This document shows, piece after piece, positions 17,507-26,875 of a DNA stretch of 64,000 nucleotides. A program made the position numbers and the translations under genes. The notes below the pieces were generated by a model. It was not told the DNA's origin, made no database searches, and saw nothing but the letters and a program-made list of their open reading frames with translations. The stretch comes from Granulicella arctica (GTDB lineage: Bacteria; Acidobacteriota; Terriglobia; Terriglobales; Acidobacteriaceae), in assembly GCF_013410065.1 (NCBI RefSeq), contig NZ_JACCCW010000002.1:62001-126000 (forward strand), given 5' to 3'. How positions within the stretch are numbered: the first letter of the stretch is position 1; the number at the start of each line of letters is the position of its first letter.

Positions 17507-18847
17507 TTGGCAACCTCCCAAATTTTGAGACCAGCCGCGATCGTTGATGATTCAAAAAAAACGGTGCATACCACCAAAGAATTAAACAGCTTCTGGAGCC
17601 GTGCTTCGACCTGGGGTCTTTTACTGCCGCTACTTTATTTTGCTCTTGATGGTGTCTCCCCGTTCGTCAACAGCGGGGTCGCTATGCGAGCGGTTTCGAC
17701 GAGTTCGTCAGGTGGTGTCCTTATGGACCGCCTCAGCAATGTGCTGATTTTTGGCAGTTGTATGTATTTTGTTATTCGGCGGCATCGATCTGTTCGACTG
17801 CTCAGCTTTCAGATGAAGCTGGTGAGCATCTTTCCGATTCTCGTGCTCTTTCTCTCTCCTGTTTCGCAACAAATCACGCGAACGCTCAGCTCTGGCATAG
17901 TGCTGCTAGGAGGCGTTCTGCTCATCTTCTACATTATGTCTCGATATACATTTAACGAGATGCTTGAGCTGCTTCTTGTTCTTGGAACAGGAACAATCAT
18001 GGCGAGTATTCTATTTGCCATTGCTCTGCCGCAATACGGTCTTGATTTGATGGGTGGGCACTCCACAGCATGGAAAGGTATCTTCAGCGCTAAAAATTAT
18101 CTTGGCAACATGGCGCTATTTTTTTTAACAGTGGCGGTCTCTTATCGCCCGCGCACCAATTTTCTTAAATCGCTAAGATCTTCGCAAATACTCTTCTGCC
18201 TAATAGCAATTGCTTTTTCGCATGCAGCAACGGGTTATATGTTGACTGTAGTCTATATTGTCTATGCAGTGACCTTGAAAACGGTACGTGATTTTCGGAA
18301 AAAAGACTATTTCGTCGCATTTATTTTGCTGTTTGTAGCTTTCGCTGCGGTAATAGCGGTGATCATATTACAGCCCGATTTCCTGTTCAAGCTGCTTGGG
18401 AAAGACGCGACCTTAACTGGACGCACCGAAATATGGGAGGCGGTTCTGGGTTCGATTGCCAAGCGGCCGCTCTTCGGCTATGGATACCAGGCGTTCTGGC
18501 TAGGTTTCAAAGGAGAGTCCTATCGCATCATCCTTACGGTGACGTGGGCTCTAGCACAGGCACAGAACGGATTTCTCGATGTCTTGCTCGAATTAGGTAT
18601 CGCAGGATTGTCCATCGTATTGCTTCTCTTTGGCTTTGCTTTCCGAGATGGAATCACTTGCCTTTTACGTTCATATGACGAAGAGCACCTCCGAGCAGTA
18701 GAGTGGTACCTTGCAATCATAATTCTTACCCTGATCTACAACTTGGATGAAAGCTTTCTCTTCGAGCCGAGGCATCTTGGCTCAATGATGTTTGTAATTG
18801 CCTGTGTGGGACTGAAGATGGAGCATATGCACCTACGGCCAGTTTAA
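17507..18847 (+). CDS. Wzy-type O-antigen/EPS polymerase
   Basis: 446 residues from a TTG at 17507 with TAGGAG 6 nt upstream. About ten to twelve membrane helices surround a large periplasmic loop. The loop holds TGRTEIWEAVLGSIAKRPLFGYGYQAFW, the signature of the Wzy_C/O-antigen ligase family. It polymerises lipid-linked repeat units on the periplasmic face. Its position after the co-polymerase and export genes, and convergent with a flippase, fits a Wzx/Wzy-dependent pathway. Confidence 0.88.
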   Translation: MATSQILRPAAIVDDSKKTVHTTKELNSFWSRASTWGLLLPLLYFALDGVSPFVNSGVAMRAVSTSSSGGVLMDRLSNVLIFGSCMYFVIRRHRSVRLLSFQMKLVSIFPILVLFLSPVSQQITRTLSSGIVLLGGVLLIFYIMSRYTFNEMLELLLVLGTGTIMASILFAIALPQYGLDLMGGHSTAWKGIFSAKNYLGNMALFFLTVAVSYRPRTNFLKSLRSSQILFCLIAIAFSHAATGYMLTVVYIVYAVTLKTVRDFRKKDYFVAFILLFVAFAAVIAVIILQPDFLFKLLGKDATLTGRTEIWEAVLGSIAKRPLFGYGYQAFWLGFKGESYRIILTVTWALAQAQNGFLDVLLELGIAGLSIVLLLFGFAFRDGITCLLRSYDEEHLRAVEWYLAIIILTLIYNLDESFLFEPRHLGSMMFVIACVGLKMEHMHLRPV

Positions 18848-18939
18848 GCGGACAAAGTGTATAGCTAGGGGTATCTTCCGTTACACCATAGTCGATATGT
18901 TGAGGAAGGCAACAGATTAATAATCCTGGGGCCGTACGA

Positions 18940-20223
18940 TCAGGCAGGCTGTGTCGAGAGGACAGCGGCTTGCTCGCGACGACGAAGGCAGAAGAGCACA
19001 GCCCAGGTAAGTACGGCAAGACCTCCATCCGTCAGCAGGCTCGCAATCGCAGCGCCGAGCCATGAATAGTGTGGAATTAGATATAGGTTTAAAGCGAAAT
19101 TAAAGCCGGCAGCAAAGAGTTGGCAGAGTAGGCGTAATTTTTGTTGGCCTACACCAGCAATTGCATCGCCTGCACACAGATGGAAGCTGCGAAATAATGG
19201 AATCAGGCAAAGCCATCGCAGAGCGCTCACACTTGGCGAAAAACCTTTTCCGATAAAAAATGGAATAATTGGCGCAAAAAAAAACATGCCAATCGCTGCA
19301 GCGAGGCCAAGTATTACGGTGCGCTTCAGGATCTTGACAGCGAGTGGTTCAACCGCAGCCATGCCTTTGGCTCCTTCGCGAAAGAAGCGAGGGAACGCCG
19401 CTGCCTCAATGGATTGGATGGGCATGGTTGCAATGTTGATGATGCGATATGCCATTGAGTAGATGCCGTTGGCAACGGTCATCCCGTAGTGCCCAAGCAT
19501 GACCTTATCAAAGTCGTTGTAGGCTGCGGTTGTAGAGCTCGACATGGCGAAGACGAAACCTTCTGGGCCGCGCGTTAAAAGAAGTTTTGGTTCGAAGCGA
19601 GGCCAGCCAAAGCGGCGCGTGACGACGGCGAAGGCAGTGCACGCAGCGCCGATGGAGACAACCAACATGGCGACTGCCCACTGCTTAGCTACGGCATGGT
19701 GCATTATGAACAGCATGGAGCAGGCAAGGAGAAGACGAAACGAGCTCGTAAGCATATTGAGGGTAGCAGTTAACCTCATGCGCTCAAAGGATTGAAATAC
19801 TTGTGCAGCACATGTACTTAGCTGTCCACAGATGCAGTCAGAGAATGCGATGAGAGTTAAGAGCGAGGCACTTTCTTTACCGACTAGCCAGCGTCCGGAG
19901 AAGTGCAAGAGCAATACGATGAGAGAACCGTAGAAAGCCGTCGACATCAGTACGTTGCCCCAATACTTTGGGAATTGCTTTGGGTCTTGGCTGACATATC
20001 TGAGTAGAGTCAAACCCGATCCCATCGTACTGTACTGGCTTACGACCGTGACTAAAGCCACTGCGCCTGCCAGAACGCCGTATTGCGTCGCATTAAGTAG
20101 ACGCGCAAGAAAGACGAAATATAGTGCCTGAATAACGAAAGAGAGACCTTGACCCGCGAACATCCAAGCTGCATTGCGAGCGAGAGTACTTTGACGCAGA
20201 CGTTTGATAGGGTCTGAAATCAT
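18940..20223 (-). CDS. Polysaccharide flippase (Wzx/MATE-like)
   Basis: 427 residues from the ATG at 20223, chosen because it makes a 4-nt ATGA overlap with the upstream GT4 gene. Twelve or more predicted membrane helices, with the family opening LARNAAWMFAGQGLSFVIQALYF and the internal STTAAYNDFDKVMLGHYGM helix pair. It moves the undecaprenyl-linked repeat unit to the periplasm for the polymerase encoded convergently. No strong terminator is seen in the 92 nt between the two genes. Confidence 0.9.
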   Translation of the reverse strand: MISDPIKRLRQSTLARNAAWMFAGQGLSFVIQALYFVFLARLLNATQYGVLAGAVALVTVVSQYSTMGSGLTLLRYVSQDPKQFPKYWGNVLMSTAFYGSLIVLLLHFSGRWLVGKESASLLTLIAFSDCICGQLSTCAAQVFQSFERMRLTATLNMLTSSFRLLLACSMLFIMHHAVAKQWAVAMLVVSIGAACTAFAVVTRRFGWPRFEPKLLLTRGPEGFVFAMSSSTTAAYNDFDKVMLGHYGMTVANGIYSMAYRIINIATMPIQSIEAAAFPRFFREGAKGMAAVEPLAVKILKRTVILGLAAAIGMFFFAPIIPFFIGKGFSPSVSALRWLCLIPLFRSFHLCAGDAIAGVGQQKLRLLCQLFAAGFNFALNLYLIPHYSWLGAAIASLLTDGGLAVLTWAVLFCLRRREQAAVLSTQPA

Positions 20224-21344
20224 ATGGAGAATGATTGGTAAATTTCTTGAACTTGTGAACGGACGACGGGCCACGTGAAATGTTTGTGGAACGTGGCATA
20301 ACCCTGTTTGCCGAAAAGGGACCGAAGCTCTGTATCTTCTGCGAGTTGACGTAAAGCAACGGCAAGCTGTTCTACAGATCCGCGCTCCACAAGAATGCCA
20401 CCACCGTTTGCAAAAATCTCTAAAGCCCCTCCTCCGCGTGTGCTGATGACCGGCAGACCAGAGGCAAACGCCTCTACATTGACGAGGCCGAATGGCTCAT
20501 CCCATATTGAGGGGGAACAAAACATATCTACCTCTCGAAAAAGATCTCCTAAAGCAACGCCACTGCGATAGGGAAGAAAAGTTATAGTTGCCGGTGCATT
20601 AGCTTTAAGTTGGGTGATATAGTCCGTCTCGCGGCTATTTCCAAAATTAGAAGACCCAACAATGCGCAATTGAAGGCGAACGCCCTGTTGTGCAAGAATT
20701 TTCATGGCATCCACTAAAATATGAACGCCCTTATCTTTGACAAGCCGTCCTGCGAAAAGAACGATTGGGATGCTTGGTCTCTTTTCGGGATCGGAGGCGG
20801 GATAGAAGATCGTTTCATCGGCTCCGTTGTACAGCACAGAACAGGCCCCGAGTGATGGGAACTTGTGTCGAGCCTGTTTCAGTAAAAACTCACTTACGAA
20901 GATAAGTCTATCTACATGAACTTGCCGCATCAATGTGTAAGGCCAGTCGATCAAATGAGCGTTGTGCATATGAAGAATAACTCGACCGCCGGCACGATGA
21001 ATATGTGGTGTGAGTGCGATGGCGAAGTCAGGCCGATTGTGAATCCATATGACATCACCTGGCTGCAAGCGCTTGAGAAGGGGATCGAAGATTCGCTCGA
21101 GAAGCGCACGATGCAGCGCCCAGGGAAGGCGAGAAATATAGCGCCGAAAGCGACTATAGCGAGTCAAACTTGGGAGTATGAAAATAGCCTCAGGGGAAAA
21201 CTTCCAAGTGCTATCGGCGGACGGACAAACTACGACTGCTGTTGTTGTCCGGAGTACATTTGCAGCCCAGCGCGAGATCGCACCTCCGTGAAACTCGGAG
21301 AAGGCCTCGGCCTCGGTCAAGAGATGATAGGCAACAGTAGACAC
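20220..21344 (-). CDS. Family 4 glycosyltransferase
   Basis: 374 residues. GT-B fold with a His-rich acceptor segment (IHNRPDFAIALTPHIH, ILHMHNAHLID), the hinge VLFAGRLVKDKGVHILVDAM, and the donor site EPFGLVNVEAFASGLPVIST (E-x7-E). It is co-transcribed with the flippase. It belongs to the minus-strand half of the EPS locus together with the nucleotide-sugar genes. Specificity unknown. Confidence 0.92.
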   Translation of the reverse strand: MSTVAYHLLTEAEAFSEFHGGAISRWAANVLRTTTAVVVCPSADSTWKFSPEAIFILPSLTRYSRFRRYISRLPWALHRALLERIFDPLLKRLQPGDVIWIHNRPDFAIALTPHIHRAGGRVILHMHNAHLIDWPYTLMRQVHVDRLIFVSEFLLKQARHKFPSLGACSVLYNGADETIFYPASDPEKRPSIPIVLFAGRLVKDKGVHILVDAMKILAQQGVRLQLRIVGSSNFGNSRETDYITQLKANAPATITFLPYRSGVALGDLFREVDMFCSPSIWDEPFGLVNVEAFASGLPVISTRGGGALEIFANGGGILVERGSVEQLAVALRQLAEDTELRSLFGKQGYATFHKHFTWPVVRSQVQEIYQSFSI

Positions 21345-21431
21345 AACAACTCCACAAGATCAAACGTTGAAATATAGGTACTCCAGTTCGTAATAATTCG
21401 GATAGTTCTAGAATTAAGCTATTGGCCTTTA

Positions 21432-22389
21432 TTACGCTTTCAGTGTCGATCCTTTGTCCAGTGAAGCCTGAAAATAGGGAAACGGCAATTGCAAGCCTTG
21501 ACTCAGCTTGATTTGTGGCTGCCATCCGAGGAGGGCTTTCGCCCTGCTGATATCGGGTCTGCACCGTGTTGGATCATCTTGTGGAAGTGGCATAAAAATA
21601 ATTTTTCTGTCGAAGCCGGTAACCGTTAGGATCTCTATGGCGCACTCGAGAATCGTCCATTCTTCTTGATTGCCTATATTTAGAGGAGAGTGTTCCTCTG
21701 AACTCGACAGAGCAAGAATGCCTTCGACTAAATCGTACACATAACAAAAACTGCGTGTCTGCGAGCCACCGCCATAGATGGTAAGCGGTTCTCCAGAGAA
21801 CTTGTGCCATAAAATTTGAAATCACTCGGCCATCATTGATTTGCAAACCAGGTCCATACATATTAAAGATTCGGACCAAATGAGTATTTACACGATGGTA
21901 GCGATAAAAAGCCATAACCGCCGCCTCGGAAAATCTCTTGGCCTCGTCGTAAACGGAACGCGGCCCAACTGGATTGACGTTGCCCCAATATGTTTCAGGC
22001 TGCGGATGAGCCTCGGGGTCTCCATAGCACTCCGAAGTAGATGCATGAAAATAGCCAGCGCAATACTTTTTCGCAATCTCAAGGGTATTTAGCGTTTTAG
22101 ACGAACCCACAAGCAAGGTCCCGATACCAAGGCGCGTATAGTCTACAGGGCTTGCTGGTGAAGCGAAGTTGAAGACAAAGTCCACGGGGCCAACGTCAAA
22201 AGGCTGGCAGATGTCCTGTTGAACAAAGTCAAACCGGTTTTCTCTGGATAGATGAGCCAGATTGATGTCACTGCCTGTGCTGAGATTGTCAATACCGATC
22301 ACATGATTCCCTGCGTTGAGCAAGGAATCACGCAAATGAGAGCCAAGAAAAACAGCCGTTCCAGTAAAGAGAATTCTCTTGGAGTTCAT
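21432..22389 (-). pseudogene. UDP-glucuronate decarboxylase-like (UXS) gene with frameshift
   Basis: Two frames together give a complete SDR-family UDP-GlcA decarboxylase of about 318 residues. From the ATG at 22389 (AAGG upstream) the first frame carries FNFASPASP, STSECYGDP and the catalytic YDEAK. It loses register at 21793-21799, after SNFMAQVL; the second frame resumes SGEPLTIYGGGSQTRSFCYV and continues to 21432. Restoring two bases at the CTCTGG site would rebuild the normal family length. The nucleotide-binding motif is also altered (GTAVFLG instead of GGAGFLG), which suggests real decay rather than only a sequencing error. If functional it would make UDP-xylose from the product of the adjacent dehydrogenase. 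Confidence 0.85.
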
Positions 22390-22489
22390 ACCCACCTTGG
22401 AAAATTAAGCTGATGATGTGTCTCTCTAAAGTCGAAAACAGATTACAGATGTGAATCATGCTAGTATCTAACATCCAGCAATATAAGTA

Positions 22490-23902
22490 TTAGTGAGATC
22501 CTACAGTTGCAAACTCTTGTACATGATGTTTTGTAGGTCTTCCTACACTGAAATAAGAGATTCCATTCTCCAGCATCAAATTCGGATCGTAGAGATTACG
22601 GCCGTCCACGACAATGGGATAGCGCATCAATCTATTAATACGTTGCAAGTCTAGGTGAGAAAACTCCGCCCAATCGGTAAGAATGAGTAAAGCATCGACA
22701 TCTTTGGCAGCTTCGTATGCATCTTGCATATATTGCAGATTCGGACCAGAAAGCAGTACTTGTTCAGCCCGTGCCATTGCAGCCGGATCAAAAGCCTGAA
22801 TCGAGCAACCCTCAGTAATTAGCATTTGGATGAGTTCGATCGCTGGCGATTCGCGTATATCATCTGTTCCTCCCTTAAAGGCAAGGCCGAGTACTCCAAG
22901 CTTCTTACCGCGGAGTGTCCAAAGTGCTGAGCGCACTTTGTCGAGAAAGCGTGTTTTTTGAGATGCATTGATGGTCTCTACTTCAGACAATAGAGCAAAA
23001 TCAACTCCAAGTTGCTCCGCGACGCATCGGAATGCCGCAACATCTTTCGGAAAGCATGACCCGCCATATCCGATACCGGGCCGTAAGAATCTGGGACCGA
23101 TGCGACTATCCATTCCCATTCCTTGAGCGACCTGCTCGACGTCGGCATTTGCCGCCTCACAGAGGTTTGACACAGCATTAATGAAAGATATCTTTAGTGC
23201 AAGAAATGCATTAGAAGCATGCTTGATAATTTCCGCACTTTTCGTTGATGTCAATAGCAGGGGCGGTGGTTTGTGCGAAGTGCAGAAGCCGTCAATCGCA
23301 TCTGGCTGTTTATAGTAGCTGCCATCCGTCAACGGTTCGTAAATCTTCGATAGCACCATAGCAGCACGTTCACTATCTGTTCCGACTACAATTCGATCGG
23401 GATGGAGAAAATCGCGAACGGCTGTTCCTTCTCTCAAAAACTCCGGATTCGATACAATATCGAAGAGATTTTGTGAAACACCATTGCGTTCCATTACTTT
23501 CCGTATCCACTCATTTGTGTACACAGGAACCGTACTTTTTTCGACGATAACTGTATAGGTTGTAAGTGATCGAGCAATCTCACTAGCTACTGCTTCAACA
23601 TAAGAAAGATCGGCAATCCCTGACCCGCTTTGAGGGGTTCCGACTGCGATGAAAATTGCTTCTGCTTCGCGTGTCGCTTCGGCGAGGTCACTTGTAAAAC
23701 GCACCCTGGAATTTCTATACCGCTCGAGGAGCTCGGGCAGATAGTTCTCATGGATCAAGCAATTTCCACCTCGCAAAGCGTCAACTTTCTGTTGGTCATT
23801 ATCCACACATACGACACTATGGCCCATCTCTGCGAAGCAAACGGCGGCTACCAGTCCGACGTATCCAGAACCAACTACCACAATTCGAATTGTATCGTTC
23901 AT
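22490..23902 (-). CDS. ugd: UDP-glucose 6-dehydrogenase
   Basis: 470 residues. N-terminal Rossmann domain (IRIVVVGSGYVGLVAAVCFAEMGH), catalytic EGTAVRDFLHPDRIVVG region, the active-site Cys283 in GYGGSCFPKD, and a C-terminal UDP-binding domain (GLAFKGGTDDIRESPA). It oxidises UDP-glucose to UDP-glucuronate with two NAD+. A 15-residue insert (GFCTSHKPPPLLLTS) occurs where the NAD-binding and central helical domains join. It lies just upstream of the decarboxylase-like gene on the same strand and is the obvious source of glucuronate for the EPS. Confidence 0.95.
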   Translation of the reverse strand: MNDTIRIVVVGSGYVGLVAAVCFAEMGHSVVCVDNDQQKVDALRGGNCLIHENYLPELLERYRNSRVRFTSDLAEATREAEAIFIAVGTPQSGSGIADLSYVEAVASEIARSLTTYTVIVEKSTVPVYTNEWIRKVMERNGVSQNLFDIVSNPEFLREGTAVRDFLHPDRIVVGTDSERAAMVLSKIYEPLTDGSYYKQPDAIDGFCTSHKPPPLLLTSTKSAEIIKHASNAFLALKISFINAVSNLCEAANADVEQVAQGMGMDSRIGPRFLRPGIGYGGSCFPKDVAAFRCVAEQLGVDFALLSEVETINASQKTRFLDKVRSALWTLRGKKLGVLGLAFKGGTDDIRESPAIELIQMLITEGCSIQAFDPAAMARAEQVLLSGPNLQYMQDAYEAAKDVDALLILTDWAEFSHLDLQRINRLMRYPIVVDGRNLYDPNLMLENGISYFSVGRPTKHHVQEFATVGSH

Positions 23903-23965
23903 AGAGATTTCACCGGCCTCATTGTTTTATGAAAGTTGAGTTGTGCGCAGTCGTTTGGCCGATCT

Positions 23966-24721
23966 CTATCCGGTTTTGATCATCCGGATTTTGCTAGATG
24001 CTACTTTGCTTGTCGGGGCAACGGGCGCAGGTAGAGTATTGCGAGGAGTGAGCGCGTATAAGACTGCCTCCATTCTGTTTGATACACCGAGCTTGTCGTA
24101 TATTCGGAAGAGATGATTCTTTACGGTGTGCTCGCTGAGTCTCAACATTGTGGCTAATTCATGATTGCTCATCCCATCTGCCAGTAGATGTAGGACTTGT
24201 TGCTCCCGAGTTGTGAGTAGAGGCCTTCCATGGGAATCGGTAACATCCGTTGACTTCGGACGAGACACGGAAGATACAAGGTGACCCAACTGCTCATTGC
24301 TGGCCCATATTTGCCCCTCATGGACGCGCCGAATACTTTTGCAGAGCATATTGAACTGTAGATTGGAGCTGCAAAAAATCCCCCTCACTCCGGCCCGAAA
24401 CAAAGAGATAACTTCGGCATAACCAGGTCTCTGTGTGAGGACTATCACTTTTGCGTCCTTGTAGCATTCTGGTAAAGCGTCAATTATGGCTACAGCACTG
24501 AAAATATTCTCCACCCGCGAAGACCCGAGAAGAATTATGTCTGCGGTTCCCTTTTTTGAAATATCTAAAAGTTGCTGTACATCATTGATCGGCTCGACAA
24601 TCTGTATATCAGGGACCTGCGCGAATGCACTTCGTAAGAGATCGCAAACCATTATTGGAAGATTGGCCATCAAGAGTCTAATGCCAAGTGCTGATCTTTT
24701 TTCTTCGATGATTCCCGCCAT
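23966..24721 (-). CDS. LuxR/NarL-type regulator with degenerate receiver domain
   Basis: 251 residues from the ATG at 24721, preceded by GGAGGT at ideal spacing. The receiver-like domain (12-120) has Ala19-Asn20 in place of the acidic pair, Gly66 at the phospho-acceptor position, and Cys117-Ser118 where the conserved Lys should be, so phosphorylation is not expected. The DNA-binding LuxR helix-turn-helix is intact at about 168-225 (LTTREQQVLHLLADGMSNHELA, TVKNHLFRIYDKLGV). It is next to the ugd gene and is the only regulator inside the EPS locus, which makes it the candidate activator of the EPS promoters. Confidence 0.88.
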   Translation of the reverse strand: MAGIIEEKRSALGIRLLMANLPIMVCDLLRSAFAQVPDIQIVEPINDVQQLLDISKKGTADIILLGSSRVENIFSAVAIIDALPECYKDAKVIVLTQRPGYAEVISLFRAGVRGIFCSSNLQFNMLCKSIRRVHEGQIWASNEQLGHLVSSVSRPKSTDVTDSHGRPLLTTREQQVLHLLADGMSNHELATMLRLSEHTVKNHLFRIYDKLGVSNRMEAVLYALTPRNTLPAPVAPTSKVASSKIRMIKTG

Positions 24722-24867
24722 GAATACCTCCGGTACTGAGATTGTGGTCTTTGAGCGAGATAGCTTTCGCTCTGAAGGCTGTCGGTTCAGATTCAAGGGG
24801 ATCGCGTCTGGAGCAATTAGCAAAATCCTAGGGGTGTCAGGCCAGGATGTATAGAGTGTAATTGTAT

Positions 24868-24883
24868 TAGTACTTAAGTACTA
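24868..24883. promoter_or_regulatory. 16-nt perfect palindrome upstream of the LuxR-type regulator
   Basis: TAGTACTTAAGTACTA is its own reverse complement. It lies about 150 nt before the regulator start codon. The half-site AGTACTTA also occurs at 7329-7336 inside EPS promoter copy A. An operator for the neighbouring regulator is a reasonable guess. Confidence 0.45.
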
Positions 24884-25016
24884 TTGTTATACGGGCCTTG
24901 GTTGAGACCGTCTGCACCTCATTTAGCTATCGTTTACTTCAGAAACGCATGAGAATCAACGGCATCAATGGAGTTTGACTGGACGAATATGTGAACACTC
25001 ATTCTCTTCGGCATCT

Positions 25017-25776
25017 CTCGAGGCTGTTATGTCTTTCATCCCAGTTCTTTGGTCGTGCGGGCGATCATGATGCATGCGAAAGCGATGTAGTGGAAGGCTT
25101 TGAGGCTTGTATCGAGGCGTTCGTAGTCTCGAGCGAGTCTTCGGAAGCGCGCAGCCCAGGCGAAGCTTCTCTCCACCACCCATCGTTTTGGTAGCAGGAC
25201 GAAGCCCCTTTTCGCCATCGGATGCTTGACGACGCTGAGCCGGATGCCATGTTCTTGCGCGGCCAACGCAGCGTTCTGTCCGGTGTAGCCCTGATCCACA
25301 TAGGCAAGCTCAACCGAGTTGCCGGTCACCTGCTGCACCTCCTGGGCCAACGCGGCGACCTGGCTGCGGTCACCTTCAGAAGCTGCCGTGACCTTGAGCG
25401 CCATCAGGTGCCCCAGCGTGTCCACCGCGATATGGACCTTCGATCCCTTTTTCGCTTGGCTCCGTCATAGCCAGCGCGAGCGCCGCATCTGCTGATAAAC
25501 CGCAGGCCAGGGAGGCAGATCGTTCGGCATGAACCGCCACTGGTTGCCCGTTCGCACGATGTACCGCACACCGTTGAACAACTCCCGAAGACTGTGCCTC
25601 CGGCTCCGGCTGTCCTCGCGACTCAACAACAGATACGGCAAGACAAACGCCCACTCCTCATCCGTTACATCCTGCGGGTAAGACTTCCGCTTCACCTCAG
25701 ACATAACTCTATGCGGAACAAAAACAATCCTTCAGCAAAGTAGCCAATCAGGTCCAAAAGACATAACAGCCTCGAG
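25017..25776 (-). mobile_element. IS5-family element, internally deleted
   Basis: Perfect 20-bp terminal inverted repeats at 25017-25036 and 25757-25776 flank a broken IS5-type transposase. The element is 760 bp, shorter than the roughly 850 bp expected. No target-site duplication is obvious outside the repeats (left flank GCATCT, right flank GCAGCG). Confidence 0.88.
25036..25704 (-). pseudogene. IS5-family transposase, deletion plus frameshift
   Basis: The N-terminal part (YPQDVTDEEWAFVLPYL... to VYQQMRR) is joined at about 25481 directly to ARAGYDGAKRKKGSK in another frame, then AVDTLGHLMAL, AYVDQGYTG and KRWVVERSFAW. About 60 residues are missing, including the segment that carries the first catalytic Asp (the LDSRTLQST-type motif). 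The second Asp and the Glu remain. The protein cannot be active. Confidence 0.88.
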
Positions 25777-25855
25777 GCAGCGGTTAGGTTGGATTTTCAA
25801 GAAGCCTACTGTAGTGCAGCCAAAATCGGTTGCTGAGACATATGGGAGGCTCCTA

Positions 25856-26712
25856 GAGACTGTTATGAAGTTGTAACCGAGCTAGATTTTTTGCTAGGCG
25901 GCATTTTCTTTAGAGCATGAAGGCATGGCGAGAGTTTGCCAGCAGGGTTATTCGAGCTATATGACGGGTGAAAAGTGTGGTTTGTGTTGCCGTATCTGCT
26001 GCTGTGCCGGGAGAACAGCGCCCATCGGGAGCACGATCTGCGGGAGGTGTTCAACGCACTTCGTTATGTGGCGAAGACAGGGATGCCTGTGGTGTTGGGC
26101 TCTGCGTGATCTTCCTCTGTGGCCAACGGTTTCTCGGCAGATGCAATATTGGCTGTCGGCAGGCTGTTTTGAGCCCCCGGCTGTAGGCTTACTGTCGATT
26201 TTGTGCGAGTGTGCAGGTCGAAAGGCCAGTCGATCGCAGTTTGCCCTGGTAAGTTGTGCACTGTAGTCAATTCCGGAGTTCGGTGTGCGGGACGGTTATG
26301 ATGGAGCCAACCGCAGGAAGGGCTAGAAAGTCCACATCGCGGTTGATACGCTGGGCCACTTGTTGCCCTAAAGATCAGGGCGGCAGATGAGAACAACAGG
26401 AGCCAGGTCACCGGGCTGCTGAAGAAGTGCAACAGGTCATCCGGTAGGGCTGGCTTATGTCGATCAGGACTATATCAGGCTGAGCGCCGTCGAGGCTGTA
26501 CTGTAGCACTGTATCCGGCTCGAAGTTGTCAAAGGGGGCTTCGTGCTCTAGCCGAAATGCTGGGCCGTCGAACGAAGCTCCGCTCGGGTCGCCCGTTTCC
26601 GACACCTCGCCAGAGACCATGGTCGACTCGACAACACGCTCATAGGATCGCCTTGCGATCCTCGTGGCCACAAAACTCATCAACTCAATATCTGCAAACT
26701 CATAACAACACC
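25856..26712 (+). mobile_element. Second IS5-family element, near full length but heavily decayed
   Basis: Imperfect end repeats around TGTTATGA (25856-25868 and the reverse complement at 26698-26712) bound about 857 bp. Reading several frames in turn gives FVLPYLLLCRENSAHREHD, LREVFNALRYVAKTG, LPLWPTVSRQMQYWLSAGCFE, GYDGANRRKG, KVHIAVDTLGHLL, GLAYVDQDY, ERSSARVARFRHLARD and AILVATKLINSI. At least six frame changes and several stops are present. It differs from the neighbouring copy, so it is an independent and older insertion in the opposite orientation. Confidence 0.8.
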
Positions 26713-26824
26713 TGCGCTAAATAATAACGTTCACAATAATTTGAGAGTCTTTAGGTGCTTTTTTCGACAGATGCCTATCTGTTTATCTTGCCTAATGTGT
26801 AATAGAACGCTAGCTATCACTTGT

Positions 26825-26844
26825 AGAGTATTCGAGAGTATTCA
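26825..26844. repeat. Tandem 10-bp repeat upstream of the priming sugar transferase
   Basis: AGAGTATTCG is followed directly by AGAGTATTCA. Two copies at one helical-turn spacing, 31 nt before the promoter module, could be paired binding sites for a regulator. Confidence 0.4.
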
Positions 26845-26875
26845 GATGGCAGTATTAGCCTAGACCTGCATATGA

